Source: Liolophura sinensis
Taxonomy: Eukaryota > Mollusca > Polyplacophora > Chitonida > Chitonidae
DNA length: 64,000 nucleotides
Reading direction: 5' to 3'
NCBI RefSeq assembly: GCF_032854445.1
Contig: NC_088296.1
Coordinates: 1,738,001 to 1,802,000 of the forward strand
The first letter of the stretch is position 1. Each line of letters starts with the position of its first letter. The position numbers and the translations under genes were made by a program. A model generated the notes under the pieces. It made no database searches and was not told the origin of the DNA. It saw nothing but the letters and a program-made list of their open reading frames with translations. Positions 48,501-58,103 of the stretch are shown here, one piece after another.

Positions 48501-51500
48501 TTGTGCAGCCTTGGAAGCTTTACAAGCCTGGAGGCAGGATTCCTTAGATGGTATAAATTCCCGCTATTCCCAGTGGAGTGTGGAATGTAGCGCCATACTC
48601 AATCATTTTCAACTACAGGCTCAAGAAATGGAGGGGATGGTACAGGCATGCAAAGATTTGTTAGCCCTCAGTGGACGTCGAGTTTTTACAGGTAAATCAA
48701 ACATGCACAATCTCTAATACTGGTTCAGCTGCCTCAACTCCAGATGTTACCCATGACCCAAACATCCTTAGAAACTGTGATCACGTGTTCAAATCCATCT
48801 CATGCTGCCAGATCTACTAAAGTTGTAGATCCCGAGTTCAACACCTTTATTTTGCTCAGTGGTACCCTCTTGTCGCTGTCCATGTTTTAACCCATAACCG
48901 AAGCACTGTCGGATTAAAGCAAGAAAGAAGTAATATGTAATGTCAAAATATATTGTACGCCGTTTTTCAAAAACAAGTTTTGTATATGAACGGATCTTTG
49001 TGTGAAAATTGCATTGTATGAAACACCATGGAATTAACCGGAATAGATAGCTGCTGTGAACTATATAATAGATCAGGGAATGGTCTAAATGTTTGAGGTA
49101 AAAGCCAAAGGTGCCTATGTACTTGGAGAGGTAAGACATTTCAATTACAAGTGTGTTCTTGTTACATGTTGAGGTGAAAGTATAGCTACAGTATCTCAGT
49201 TTCGGTTATCATCTTTACATGATTTTATATGTGTTTTCAATTCTGTTTGTTGACAGGGTTCCACGGGCTTCTCCAAAACGTATGTATAAATGTGTTATGC
49301 CTCTCTATGCACGTGACTATTGTCAGCAAAGGTGCTTCGATAACACTGAGTACCAGCTCTGTAGTTGTCCAAAACATGACCCAAGTGGAAAATATACGTA
49401 GTGTTCAAACATCCGATCTAACCTACTAGGAATAGTACAGCATGACATCCTCATAACTGCGTGGTACACCAGATTACTACACCAGTGTGTCTCTTTGTTT
49501 TCTCTCCTCTTCTGACAGAATTGACGACCAACTGAATGAGATAAGAGCAGATCTGGAGAAACATGAGGTTAGCAAACAGAAGATTCTAGATTTTGTACAA
49601 GATGACGTTGTTGTCCCCAGACACGTGACAGTAAAAGAGACAGTGCAAGAAAGTCAGGACGTAGAAGCAGCAGTCGGTGGACAAAAGTCACACCCACATG
49701 TTACAAGTAGGTTCTTATTTGTATAAAAGGTATACAATAGATGCCCACAGGATATAAACGCCTGGTACGTGCATCGAAGACACAATCATATAATGGAGAA
49801 GTCATAGAGCTGTGTGTGTGTGCAAAACACACGATACGCTGTTTTAAGAAGTAATACAGCAGGGTGCGCCAAGAAAATGATCAGTATTCAAAGAGAAACG
49901 AAAGTGAGAAGGGTTTACAAAAAGCACAGGTAGTGTACGCTGAGGTGTACGCTAGGGTGTGAACAAAACACAAACTGATATCAGGTTTACAGTAGAGTAT
50001 GGGCAAAAGACACAGGGCAATGCAAGGTGTACAGTAGGGTGTACACAGAACACAGGCACTAATGTGAGGCATTCATTGGGGTGTGCACAAAGCATAAACT
50101 TATGTCAGGCATCCATTGATGTGTCCAAAAGAGATACAAACTACGGTCAGGCATGCATTAGGGTGTTCAAAAAAAGATACAAACTAATGTGAGGCATAGA
50201 GTAGTACTGCTGATCTGCCCAGAAGACACAGACTAATTCGAGGTATACAGTAGGATGTGCCCAGTAGACACAGACTAATGTGAGGTACAAATCAGCAGGT
50301 GTAGGCCTGCTGTTAGGACAGAACAGATAACACATTGTACCCTGATTGTCTGGGTGATATTTATCCCATGTGTACAAATCAGTAGGTGTAGTGTTAGGAC
50401 CGAACAGATAACATATTGTACCCCTGAGTGATATTTACCTCATGTGTACAAATCAGCAGGTGTAGTGTTAGGACGGCAAAGATAACATATTGTAACCTAT
50501 TCATTTGTGTCAAGACCTGTGGTATTTAACATATAACTGATAACAGAATATGTGACTCTCTCTTAATTAATTAATGAAAGAGGCATGCAAGTAAAAACTC
50601 ACCATTATTTGCTAGATTGAAATGTAGTGAAAAAGTTTTTTCAAAGTGAAAAGAAATCCTCATATCTGTTTCATTATTAATATTAGAGTAGAGATTCAAG
50701 GTATGATCGCCTTTGTAGAAGTAATTGTTTATCTACATGTTTTCCCTCACTTGACATAAGTTTGTTTTTAATATTTAAATACATTAACTCTCTTTTAAAA
50801 AATCGATTGAAGAAAACTAAATCCAATACTTCTTTACTACCAATAATTCTGATGGAATAAATAGTCTTTGGGGTATTGTGGCAAAGAAAGTCACTTGGCA
50901 AGATACGTGCGGCGAGTTACCTCCCTTACTAGGTAGACAGCTTCTGTAGCATGATACTCCACGAATGACAACAGGCCCTCTGCAGCTTCATAAAGAATTG
51001 TGGGTAGTTGTTGTAGGGGATATGTTTCAAACAACATATTGAGTGCTAAAAGTCCGTATTTTAACCCAGTATTTACTCTATGTCGTACCCTACCCGTCAT
51101 TTAGTGATGGATGCATTTCTTTTCGAAGCTCAACTCTTTTATACTGGCTGATCTGTGTATAAATTACATTCGTGTCAGAAATATATGTCATTTTATCCTA
51201 AGAGATTGTGTGGGGAAAGTAAAACCACGGTATGTGTACAGGTATTTACACCTCAGTCTAACAGCATGTGTTTATTGGTTGCTGTTGTTTACGCTGCTTT
51301 TGTTGTGTTTTTGCAGAGCCGACGCTGAGATTCACAGAGACAGATGACCGTGAGCTGAGAATTACTGACAGTGGCTCTGTAGTAGAGGCTGAGGGCGTGT
51401 TCTGGGGGACGTGGTGGAGAGCTATGACAGACGGCCGTTACCAGACGGGCAGATCCTACTGGGAGGTACACATCATCTGTTCATCTGGCTGTGTCTGTCG

Positions 51501-51918
51501 TGTAGGAGTTAGACACGAGAGCTGTGGTATGAGGGGGAGGACAGACCCTGGCCGTAACTCCTGGTACATTGTGATGGAGTACCGTGGTGACATGGTCAGG
51601 TGTTATAGACCCTGTGGTGGTAAGATCAAAGTTGGCTATCGACAGTACAGACCTTACATACGACCTCATCGCCTGGGTCTGTACCTGGACTGCGATGACC
51701 AGTCGCTGACAGTCATGGACTGTAACAACAATCAGGTAATGTACAAGGTCAGGGATGTTATCGTGACAGAGCCTCTCGTGCCATGGGTTGGGTTTGATGT
51801 CGGGTCTGGATTTGTGTCTGGATCTGTGTCTGTGTCTGCTCGTCTGGTAACGGGTGACTCTGCAACTCTGCCTCCTGTTCTCTGTGATATGATAACCACT
51901 TCCTGTGCCATTGCGTAA
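38873..51918 (+). CDS. TRIM-family RING/B-box/coiled-coil/SPRY E3 ligase gene, six coding exons, possibly a pseudogene
   Basis: Visible exons are 38873-39535, 39933-40028, 48469-48691, 49257-49279, 49519-49706 and 51315-51918, about 600 codons, the usual size for the family. Order: RING, B-box 1, B-box 2, coiled coil, PRY/SPRY. TRIM proteins transfer ubiquitin through the RING and recognise targets through the SPRY domain, often in innate immunity; lophotrochozoans have large lineage-specific sets. Two defects exist: codon 19 is TAA inside the RING, and the exon 4 and exon 5 phases do not fit. The intron between exons 2 and 3 holds a BEL/Pao element. A downstream ATG at 38948 would give a protein lacking the first RING cysteine pair. 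The substrate and precise orthology are unknown. Confidence 0.8.
39536..39932 (+). other. TRIM intron
   Basis: GT at 39536 and a pyrimidine-rich acceptor (TTTTTCCCATTACAG) ending at 39932. No feature inside. Confidence 0.7.
39933..40028 (+). CDS. TRIM exon 2: coiled-coil start, 96 bases
   Basis: Phase 0 on both sides; encodes LNKTSELEKVLQETTESLSG and continues to HKKIQ, a heptad-like amphipathic stretch typical of the start of the TRIM coiled coil, which dimerises the protein. The donor is AGATACAG|GTTGGT. Its 96-base length equals that of the corresponding exon in many vertebrate TRIM genes, which supports the boundaries. The frame stays open to 40128 (another possible donor, CAG|GTAACA), giving an alternative longer exon. 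Confidence 0.75.
40029..40612 (+). other. TRIM intron, 5' part before the BEL/Pao insertion
   Basis: Non-coding apart from the alternative exon extension to 40128; a short TA-rich run at about 40325-40345. Nothing else. Confidence 0.6.
40613..41375 (+). repeat. BEL/Pao 5' LTR
   Basis: 763 bases, TG...CA ends, clearly similar to 47579-48374. It holds a 57-base secondary insertion at 41277-41333 absent from the other LTR. No TATA box or polyadenylation signal is obvious in the parts I checked. Confidence 0.88.
41277..41333. mobile_element. 57-base SINE-tail-like insertion in the 5' LTR
   Basis: Flanked by perfect 13-base direct repeats AAGAAACTACGTG (41264-41276, 41334-41346) and absent from the 3' LTR. 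Its sequence TTGGGGTTTAACGTCGTACT and CAGTCATATGACGACG is one I recognise as a widespread mollusc repeat. It was inserted after the retrotransposon. Confidence 0.85.
41418..43500 (+). pseudogene. BEL/Pao gag relic
   Basis: The N-terminal frame (41418-41840) is intact with a KYKRFNDIYQ helix and YEYLLRTLDEL. After it the frame changes and the central part is broken by many stops. AFDVYGIFLAECSHAIQSIS and LEYPDNLRKLLGKLPYF (about 42790-42910) are characteristic of Pao-type gag, and a cysteine/histidine segment CSKPDHSLEKCKK (about 43220-43260) represents the gag zinc-knuckle region, with its later ligands not evident. It would have built the particle shell; it is now non-functional. Confidence 0.8.
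43501..43765 (+). pseudogene. BEL/Pao aspartic protease relic
   Basis: An open frame reads MAIIPVEVKMKNG, then YTFMNPRSTATFCTENLL. The last part is the retropepsin active-site region, but the expected D-x-G-S triad reads N-P-R-S, so both the catalytic aspartate and the glycine are changed. The frame ends at a TGA at 43763. Confidence 0.8.
43840..44400 (+). pseudogene. BEL/Pao region between protease and RT
   Basis: LLIGNNVPDAYTPLEVRTG and LLLGWILWN (about 43880-43990) are diagnostic of BEL/Pao polyproteins. YCISLPFKTDDF (about 44230-44260) and a KTFMQTIIHKG stretch (about 44350-44380) are the approach to the RT. Stops at 44311 and 44380 break it. Confidence 0.8.
44401..45090 (+). pseudogene. 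BEL/Pao RT connection and RNase H-like relic, RT core missing
   Basis: Directly after AEIAPKNELGRD the frame reads TRRGILSAVSSVFDPLG, which in family members lies after the RT palm. The catalytic palm, including YxDD, is therefore absent. LHVFSDASEKGYGVVVYL (about 44680-44730) marks the RNase H-like fold and SWTDSMAVLRYIN (about 44905-44945) its later acidic motif. Stops follow at 44520 and 44868. Confidence 0.8.
45091..45560 (+). pseudogene. BEL/Pao linker to integrase
   Basis: A frame of about 106 codons (45120-45440), QQVAAEPSLF onward, and then an A-rich low-complexity stretch at about 45510-45535. No catalytic motif; it is the RNase H-integrase linker. Confidence 0.6.
45561..46270 (+). 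pseudogene. BEL/Pao integrase relic, zinc-binding and catalytic parts
   Basis: A frame at 45616-45822 ends LVKGCVTC, the C-x2-C end of the integrase zinc-binding domain, here followed by a stop. A poly-C run (45852-45861) follows. RPDNGTSLMGCERELREEI (about 46085-46140) is the second catalytic block (D) and WIFNPPMASHHGGI (46195-46238) the region with the catalytic glutamate, where a TGA directly follows. Integration function is lost. Confidence 0.8.
46430..47035 (+). repeat. Possible foreign solo LTR nested in the integrase
   Basis: The integrase reading is interrupted between about 46290 and 47075. Inside are a TATA-like TCTATATAAGAC (46457), an AATAAA (46919-46924) and an end ...GTCGTAACA at about 47030, in the order of an LTR. 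A 48-base segment (AAGTACTTTAGTATTTGTA...) is tandemly duplicated at 46822-46918. No convincing target duplication was found, so the borders and nature are uncertain. Confidence 0.4.
47075..47335 (+). pseudogene. BEL/Pao integrase C-terminal relic
   Basis: After the interruption the frame reads QRQKWHQPRRNLQKDDLV, then TPQKYW, GRVLDTTKDR and VRPVDKLCLLLE, the C-terminal domain characteristic of BEL/Pao integrases, ending at a stop at 47332. It is intact in frame over about 85 codons. Confidence 0.75.
47336..47578 (+). other. BEL/Pao region between integrase and 3' LTR
   Basis: Non-coding. The purine-richer patch TTTTGGGGCTGGG just before 47579 might be the polypurine tract, but it is weak. 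Confidence 0.4.
47579..48374 (+). repeat. BEL/Pao 3' LTR
   Basis: 796 bases matching the 5' LTR. Removing the separate secondary insertions and their duplicated sites leaves both LTRs at about 693 bases. Many scattered substitutions show the insertion is not recent. Confidence 0.88.
48225..48319. mobile_element. 95-base MITE-like insertion in the 3' LTR
   Basis: Flanked by perfect 8-base repeats GTAAATGC (48217-48224, 48320-48327), and the 5' LTR has a single near-identical site. The insert begins TGTCGCTTATTTTG and ends CAAAAGTATGACA, so it has short imperfect inverted ends (TGTC...GACA). An 8-bp duplication is what hAT transposases produce; the class is inferred. Confidence 0.6.
48375..48468 (+). 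other. TRIM intron, 3' part with acceptor
   Basis: Only about 90 bases separate the LTR from exon 3. A pyrimidine tract precedes two acceptors: TTCGCCAG at 48460 and AAACCAG at 48468. The second keeps the frame. Confidence 0.6.
48469..48691 (+). CDS. TRIM exon 3: coiled coil
   Basis: Encodes a heptad-rich helix: TQEVEKAYCAALEALQAW, then NSRYSQWSVECSAILNHF and EMEGMVQACKDLLALSG. The start at 48469 (or 48484) continues phase 0 from exon 2. The acceptor at 48460 would make the exon exactly 231 bases, the length of the matching vertebrate exon, but would put it out of frame with exon 2. The donor CAG|GTAAAT at 48692 leaves phase 1. Confidence 0.8.
48692..49256 (+). other. TRIM intron
   Basis: Donor GTAAAT, acceptor TTTGTTGACAG. 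No other feature. Confidence 0.6.
49257..49279 (+). CDS. TRIM exon 4: 23-base micro-exon
   Basis: The stretch between acceptor TTGACAG and the strong donor GTATGT is exactly 23 bases. It completes the split codon from exon 3 and adds seven residues (FHGLLQN). A 23-base exon after the coiled coil is a hallmark of many TRIM genes. It ends phase 0. Confidence 0.65.
49280..49518 (+). other. TRIM intron
   Basis: Donor GTATGT at 49280, acceptor CTCTTCTGACAG at 49518. Confidence 0.55.
49519..49706 (+). CDS. TRIM exon 5: linker before SPRY
   Basis: The open frame reads IDDQLNEIRADLEKHE and VSKQKILDFVQDD, finishing the coiled coil, then an acidic linker. It ends phase 1 at ACAA|GTAGGT, which fits the SPRY exon. 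Its open frame needs a phase-2 predecessor, while exon 4 ends in phase 0; phase 0 gives a TGA at the second codon. Either an indel or an unseen exon separates them. Confidence 0.65.
49707..51314 (+). other. TRIM intron with decayed minisatellites
   Basis: 49920-50285 is a degenerate repeat of about 45-50 bp built on GTGAGGCAT.CAGTAGGGTGT and AGACACAGACTAAT. 50286-50500 has three copies of about 75 bp (ACAAATCAGCAGGTGTAG, GATAACATATTGTA). 50640-51100 has minus-strand frames of about 70 codons with no recognised motif. The acceptor TTGTGTTTTTGCAG ends at 51314. Confidence 0.6.
51315..51918 (+). CDS. TRIM exon 6: PRY/SPRY (B30.2) domain
   Basis: The final exon, phase 1, about 200 codons to TAA. 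The PRY part reads TLRFTETDDRELRITDSG. SPRY landmarks: GRSYWEV (strand 2-3 region), WYIVMEY, RLGLYLDCD and PLVPWVGF near the end. Cysteines are frequent (SSGCVCRVG). The domain is complete and undamaged, 200 residues as expected, and would be the target-recognition module. The frame is uninterrupted, unlike exon 1. Confidence 0.9.
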
Positions 51919-52415
51919 TTATTCATTACATCTTTTCCATCATATTATAATTTGTTGAAACAGACTGTTTAATTAGGTCTTTTTTAAACAAACTGACCAA
52001 TTTGCACATAGATGTTTTAGTTAATGTCAGCAGTGTGGCTAATTCAGTATGTATAGCTTCTTCTGCAAAGTAGTCAGTGATCTGTCACAAGCTTACATCT
52101 TGGTGTAGTTATACACAGTCTGTTTCACTTGTCCTGAACATCAATGTCAGGTTTCTTCCAAACAAAATACATGTAGATAATGACTGGGTAGTTATATTTT
52201 TAGTAATGGAGGCTTGTAAATCAGCATAATCAGGAGTGTCACTGAGCAAAACAGGTCACAGTTTACACATGACAATACATATAGTCAACATGGTGCATGT
52301 AGTAATTTTTGTTGTGTTATGTAGCTTTAATTCCTAAGAAAAAAGTAAATGAGAGAAATATCCCTTACCCTTTTAGGTTAGACAAGAGGACTGATTTTCC
52401 TTAAAAACTATGTAG
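51919..52415 (+). other. Probable TRIM 3' untranslated region
   Basis: AT-rich, no frame of note. No clear AATAAA soon after the stop. Confidence 0.45.
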
Positions 52416-52810
52416 TAAATCTTCAACCTCAAAAATATATATAACCTAACTTTCGCATGGTATCTTGCCATACCACCATATGTACAGTGTAACTTGCGCT
52501 TTTGTCTACAATATTTTCAGCTACCATTTTTTTAGCTGTAGTGACTGAAAGTGAAATCATAACATTGTCTTATCTCTAGGGGAAAAGTTTTCAGTTCTAT
52601 TCAAAACAAATAAAGTTCTGATGTATTTTATTAAGGCATGTTAGATACGAAGTAACACGGCAAAAATGTATTGTGTATAAACAACAAAATGCCTCTGTGT
52701 CAGTTTTATCCAATCACCCCCAGACTTCAGTTCGGAGGTAAATATGTGACACACCTCCCAAATTGCGCATGTCTAACCTATAATTAGGACAATGTTTTTA
52801 AATTTTTTTG
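52416..52810 (+). repeat. Duplicated 3' flank, copy 1
   Basis: Matches 53630-54060 (TTCAACCTCAAAAATATATA, CAAAACAAATAAA, CAGTTTTATCCA, AATTGCGCATGT). It includes AATAAA at 52609-52614, a candidate polyadenylation signal for the TRIM transcript. Confidence 0.8.
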
Positions 52811-53629
52811 CAGTAATATCTTTATGTGAAGTTGGCACTTCAGGGCTGTGGGTAGTGGTCCATCTTAGTTGATACTATAGGATAGGTTGACTTTCGGAAA
52901 TCGGGCTTTAAATTTATTTTCTGTCGAAAAAAATCTGAAGAAATGAAAATTTACCTTGTATTTCCTTAAAATGCAACACTTGTTGTCCATAAATGCTAAA
53001 ATATTACCACTTCTCCCCAGCTGCGCAGAAGTTATGTAAGAATTGCCAAGCCTATTCCCACTTGTACAAGTGGAAATGAATTAAAAAGCTAAACAAATTT
53101 GTATTATTATTGTTGCACAGACAGAGCATTTAATCAAATTTCATCAAAGATAAGAAGCAGATCACCTTTCAGACCTATTTTGAAACACAGCATTAGCATG
53201 TTTTAAGTGACTTTGCTTAGAACAGAATTGCAATACATAATTGTGCATTGCTATACTAAGTGTCATACATGTATGTAGGTGTTTCAGAATATGTGATAAA
53301 AATAGCTTGCTACGTCTATCTATATACATCCTGAAACAGTTTTGGCCAAATAAATGCAATGTTACACTCACCTGTGATAATGAAATTTGGAAATACAAGC
53401 CTTATAAGTGTGAGGGGGAAATTTTGCATAAATAGCAGGATGGGGATGGGGGTGTTGGGTTGATAGGGTTGGGGTTGTAATGGTTGGGAATAACCCATGG
53501 TAAATACCCGAAAAGTAGTCCAGTTAAGTTAAGACACTTACAACTTGACCTTATCACAATAAAGGTGATCAGGCAAAATTGGGTTTTTTGATTTTTTTGC
53601 TTTCATTTTCCTTTACTATTTATGCAGTA
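52811..53629. other. No recognisable gene
   Basis: Spacer between the duplicated blocks; G-rich tract GGATGGGGATGGGGGTG at about 53440-53460. Nothing else. Confidence 0.45.
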
Positions 53630-54060
53630 AATTTGTCAAATTCAACCTCAAAAATATATATCCCCTACTAAACTTTCATGTGGTACCATGCCATTTCTGT
53701 ACATGGAGTTGCACTTACATATCTGTACAAGTCTGGAGTCTGTACAACATATCAAAAATCAACTTTGCATCAGAGTCATTTGTTTGAGCTGTGGTTGCTG
53801 GAAGTGAAGTCATGACATCTTGTTACCTCGGCAACCTTCATGGGGTGGGTAATAATACTGGGCAGAAGGTTTTTAGTTCTATCCAAAACAAATAAAATTC
53901 TGACATACTTTTACTGGGTGCAGAATAGCAGGGCATAAATTTATAGTGTGTCTTTTTGGCAGTTTTATCCAGTTTTTTCAGTGCTCGTTCACACTTCAGT
54001 TTGAAAGAAATCTTGGACCCAATTGCCCGAATTGCGCATGTGTACCCTATAATGTGTACT
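53630..54060 (+). repeat. Duplicated 3' flank, copy 2
   Basis: Aligns with 52416-52810 with substitutions and indels; also has CAAAACAAATAAA. Confidence 0.8.
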
Positions 54061-54290
54061 GGAGGTATACTTGAGGTACATCTGAGGTGTACCATTGAGG
54101 TTTTCCTCTCTTTCTAATACTGGGTCCTCACATTACCGATGAGTATCTTCTCAGGAGAACTGGTTTTCCCCTCTCTCTAATACCGGGTCCAAACCTGAGT
54201 TATATTTCCTCAGGTGTGGACAGCTTCGTTTCTTTCTGATTTCGGGCCCACATGTTACATGAGTATGTTCGCGTGTGTATTTTGTTCCTT
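54061..54290 (+). repeat. Imperfect repeat of about 65 bp, three copies
   Basis: Each contains a TTTCTAATACTGGGTCC-like and a CATGAGTAT(C/G)TTC-like word; strongly diverged. Confidence 0.5.
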
Positions 54291-54414
54291 CTCCGTCTTA
54301 TTTCTGATCCTCCTATCTGCCTGCTTGTGTATACGTGATTCAAATTTTAATCTAGGTTGTGAAAGAAGCCAGAGAGGAAACTCTGGTAAACTATCTCATA
54401 TAGCTTGTTGGCTT

Positions 54415-54541
54415 CCACAGTATGGAAGTGGATATGGTATGTGGATGGTCGTGGGTTTCTCTCGGGGTCCTGCCCTGTTTCCTCCCACCATAATGCTGGC
54501 ACCGTCGTATAAGTGAAACATTCTTGAGTGCGGTGTAAAAT
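54415..54541 (+). mobile_element. SINE, 3' half
   Basis: GGATGGTCGTGGGTTTCTCT, CCGTCGTATAAGTGAAACAT and GTGCGGTGTAAAA. The usual AAAT tail is replaced by the TA microsatellite that follows. Confidence 0.85.
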
Positions 54542-54551
54542 ATACAGATAC

Positions 54552-55397
<846 letters not shown>

Positions 55398-55605
55398 TAT
55401 TTATTCATTTACTTGATTGGTGTTTTACGCCGTACTCAAGAATATTTAACTTACACGACGGCATCAAGCATTATGGTTGGCGGAAAGCGGGCAGAGCCCG
55501 CGTGAAACCCACGACCATCCGCAAGCTGCTGACTGACCTTCCAAGGAACGGCCGGAGGGAAAGCGAGCATGAGCCAGACTTGAACTCATCCTGCCTTTGT
55601 GATGA
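55398..55605 (-). mobile_element. SINE, nearly complete
   Basis: Minus strand: tail GTACGGCGTAAAACACCAAT, body GATGGTCGTGGGTTTCACGC, box B region GAGTTCAAGTCTGGC. The tRNA head is mostly lost. Confidence 0.9.
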
Positions 55606-56469
55606 CTATGTGTGGGCAAACTGGTGACGTAGTACTCATGTATTATATGAATAAGTTGTCGTCCCACTGTAATTGCTTTTGAGCAGTTCTTGCTCCATTT
55701 ATGCCATGTTTCTTTCTGTCACATCGAAGTCCACAGGAATTGCTACAAACTAAAGAGGGCGGAGTATTTGTAAAATATTTTCAAAAAATAAAATGTGATA
55801 TAATGAAATGAATAAATATATGATGAGAAGGGAACATCCTAGAAATTCACTAAGGTAGCTACCCTCTTCTGCAGTTCATCATCACACCCACTTTCTGTAG
55901 GCTTAACACACATGTATATTGCTCGTTTCAGACGGTATCGATTGTCAAACAAATAAGTCCCAAATCTAGATTTCTGCTATTAAAAAGTTCATTTACCACC
56001 GGTAAATAGGCGTTTTCTGGACGGGACCAACAGTCGGGTCTTGTCAACACATCTACTCACTTTGGAGGATATGTCTCACATCTGTGACAGCACCGGTCGG
56101 GCAGAGTGTGGGAGAATGGCTGCGGGTCTGGAATTCCCCGACTAGAATTCACCAGGGAGACAGGTTAGTGGAACAGCTGTTGGCATCAAATTCACGGTGT
56201 CCCTAGTTATATACCGGTGCCGTTTGAACACAACATGGGTAAGTGTTGTAGATATTATCATCTGGAAGCAAACCTTGATAACCTTCTACTGTTGACAAGA
56301 TACTCATTGCGGTACTATGAAGGCGGCCAAAGGGCACGGCTGTTAGTGTTTCTATTCCACGGGTCTTGTAGTTACTTGTAAGTGTCCACGTTATCGCCTG
56401 TTTCCCTGATATACTGATGCAAATGTAGGGATGAACATACACAATTTTATTCCGATACATTTCTGACCA
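55606..56469. other. No recognisable gene
   Basis: The longest frame (85 codons, minus, 56203-56460) has no known motif. Confidence 0.4.
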
Positions 56470-57145
56470 TTTTTGTTAGAAGGCGGTGGGGAAAAACCAG
56501 GATCGGGTCATAAAAACACTTTTAAAATGATACCTGCTGCTGCCTCGCTGGCTGCGCAGCATTGAGAGGTTTGAGCAAGGAAACAGTACTGGTTGATCCG
56601 GTGTCAGTATTGAGAGGTTAGAGCAAGGAAATAGTACTGGTTGATCCGGTGTCAGTATTGAGAGGTTAGAGCAAGGAAACAGTACTGGCTGATCCGGTGT
56701 CAGTATTGAGAGGCTAGAGCAAGGAAATAGTACTGGTTGATCCGGTGTCAGTATGGAGAGGTTAGAGCAAGGAAACAGTACTGGTTGATCCGGTGTCAGT
56801 ATTGAGTGGTTAGAGCAAGGAAACAGTACTGGCTGATCCGGTGTCAGTATTGAGAGGCTAGAGCAAGGAAATAGTACTGGTTGATCCGGTGTCAGTATGG
56901 AGAGGTTAGAGCAAGGAAACAGTACTGGTTGATCCGGTGTCAGTATTGAGTGGTTAGAGCAAGGAAACAGTACTGGTTGATCCGGTGTCAGTATGGAGAG
57001 GTTAGAGCAAGGAAACAGTACTGGTTGATCCGGTGTCAGTATTGAGATGTTAGAGCAAGGAAACAGTACTGTTTGATCCGGTGTCAGTATTATGTGACTG
57101 GGTGGGAAAGGATGTCAGGTCTAGTTTGTTCGGCATGACACCCTT
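56470..57145 (+). mobile_element. Second SINE family, interior expanded to a 48-bp minisatellite
   Basis: The ends match the SINE at 60428-60640 (GGGTCATA..AAC.CTT..AAATGATAC at the start, TGTTCGGCATGACA near 57130). Between them (56561-57090) about 11 copies of a 48-bp unit (GTACTGGTTGATCCGGTGTC) correspond to one stretch of the normal element. Confidence 0.75.
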
Positions 57146-57192
57146 AAATTCAAACATAACCAAATGGTGTGAGTGTTATCTACTGATTCCAG

Positions 57193-57385
57193 GCTCGATC
57201 TTCTAATGTGAAGCTAGATGATATTTCACGGTTTGATATCAAGATATGAGACTAGATGCTATTTCACGGTTTGATATCAAGATATGACACTAGATGCTAT
57301 TTCACGGTTTGATATCAAGATATGAAATTAGATGCTATTTCACGGCTCGATATTCAGATGTGACTCCAGAGGCCATTTAACGGTT
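57193..57385 (+). repeat. 38-bp repeat, five copies
   Basis: Unit with GGTTTGATATCAAGATATGA and AGATGCTATTTCAC; the last copies are diverged. Confidence 0.92.
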
Positions 57386-57439
57386 TGATATTCTTTAAAA
57401 CACTAATAAAAAGCAAACGCCTGGAAATTCTTCCGCCGT

Positions 57440-57700
57440 ATCTGGTACACGTGACCTACACTACAAGTCCTACACGTGACCTACACTACATGTCCTACAC
57501 GTGACCTACACCACATGTCCCACACGTGACATACACAACATGTCCTACACGTGTCCTACACTACATGTCCTACACTACATATCCTACACGTTATCTACAC
57601 TACATGTCTTAAACGTGACCTACACTACGTGTCCTACACGTGACCTACAGTATATGTCCTACACGTAACCTACACCACACGTCCTACATATACATTGCGT
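57440..57700 (+). repeat. 25-bp repeat, about ten copies
   Basis: Unit TACACGTGACCTACACTACA plus TGTCC, with internal deletions; isolated extra units appear near 57820-57855. Confidence 0.92.
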
Positions 57701-57994
57701 TAGTCCGCATTTCACCGCTAGGAGACGAATATCGAACTGACAACTGGACCGTCAACTGGGCTCATACAGAAAGTACAAGAGGACATGCAACAACTTGACA
57801 TGGTATACGCGAGCTATAACACACGTCCGACACATGACCTACACTATATGTGCATTGCATTAGCTAAAGATTATGCAGCAAGACAAGTTGGTAACTGTAC
57901 CTCCGGAACAATGGAAATGGTATAGATCTAGAGGGCCCTTGGGGTATTGATCTTGCCATTATTGACCCGGAAAGTCCAGGTACATTATTGTCTT
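57701..57994. other. Unassigned spacer
   Basis: Nothing beyond stray 25-bp repeat words. Confidence 0.4.
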
Positions 57995-58103
57995 TTCCGA
58001 CGTACGTGGAAAGGTCTGTCAGCAACCTGCGGATGGTTGTGGGTTTCCACCCACCATAATGCTTGAGTACGGCGTAAAAACACCAGTCAAATAAATATTC
58101 TAA
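57995..58103 (+). mobile_element. SINE with internal deletion
   Basis: CGTACGTGGAAAGGTCTGTC, CCTGCGGATGGTTGTGGGTT and CACCATAATGC are followed at once by TTGAGTACGGCGTAAAAACA; the GCCGCCGTCGTATAAG segment between is missing. Confidence 0.88.

Noticed and set aside
50640-51100. A minus-strand gene inside the last TRIM intron
   Set aside because: Frames of about 70 codons lack recognisable motifs; they may be a decayed repeat.
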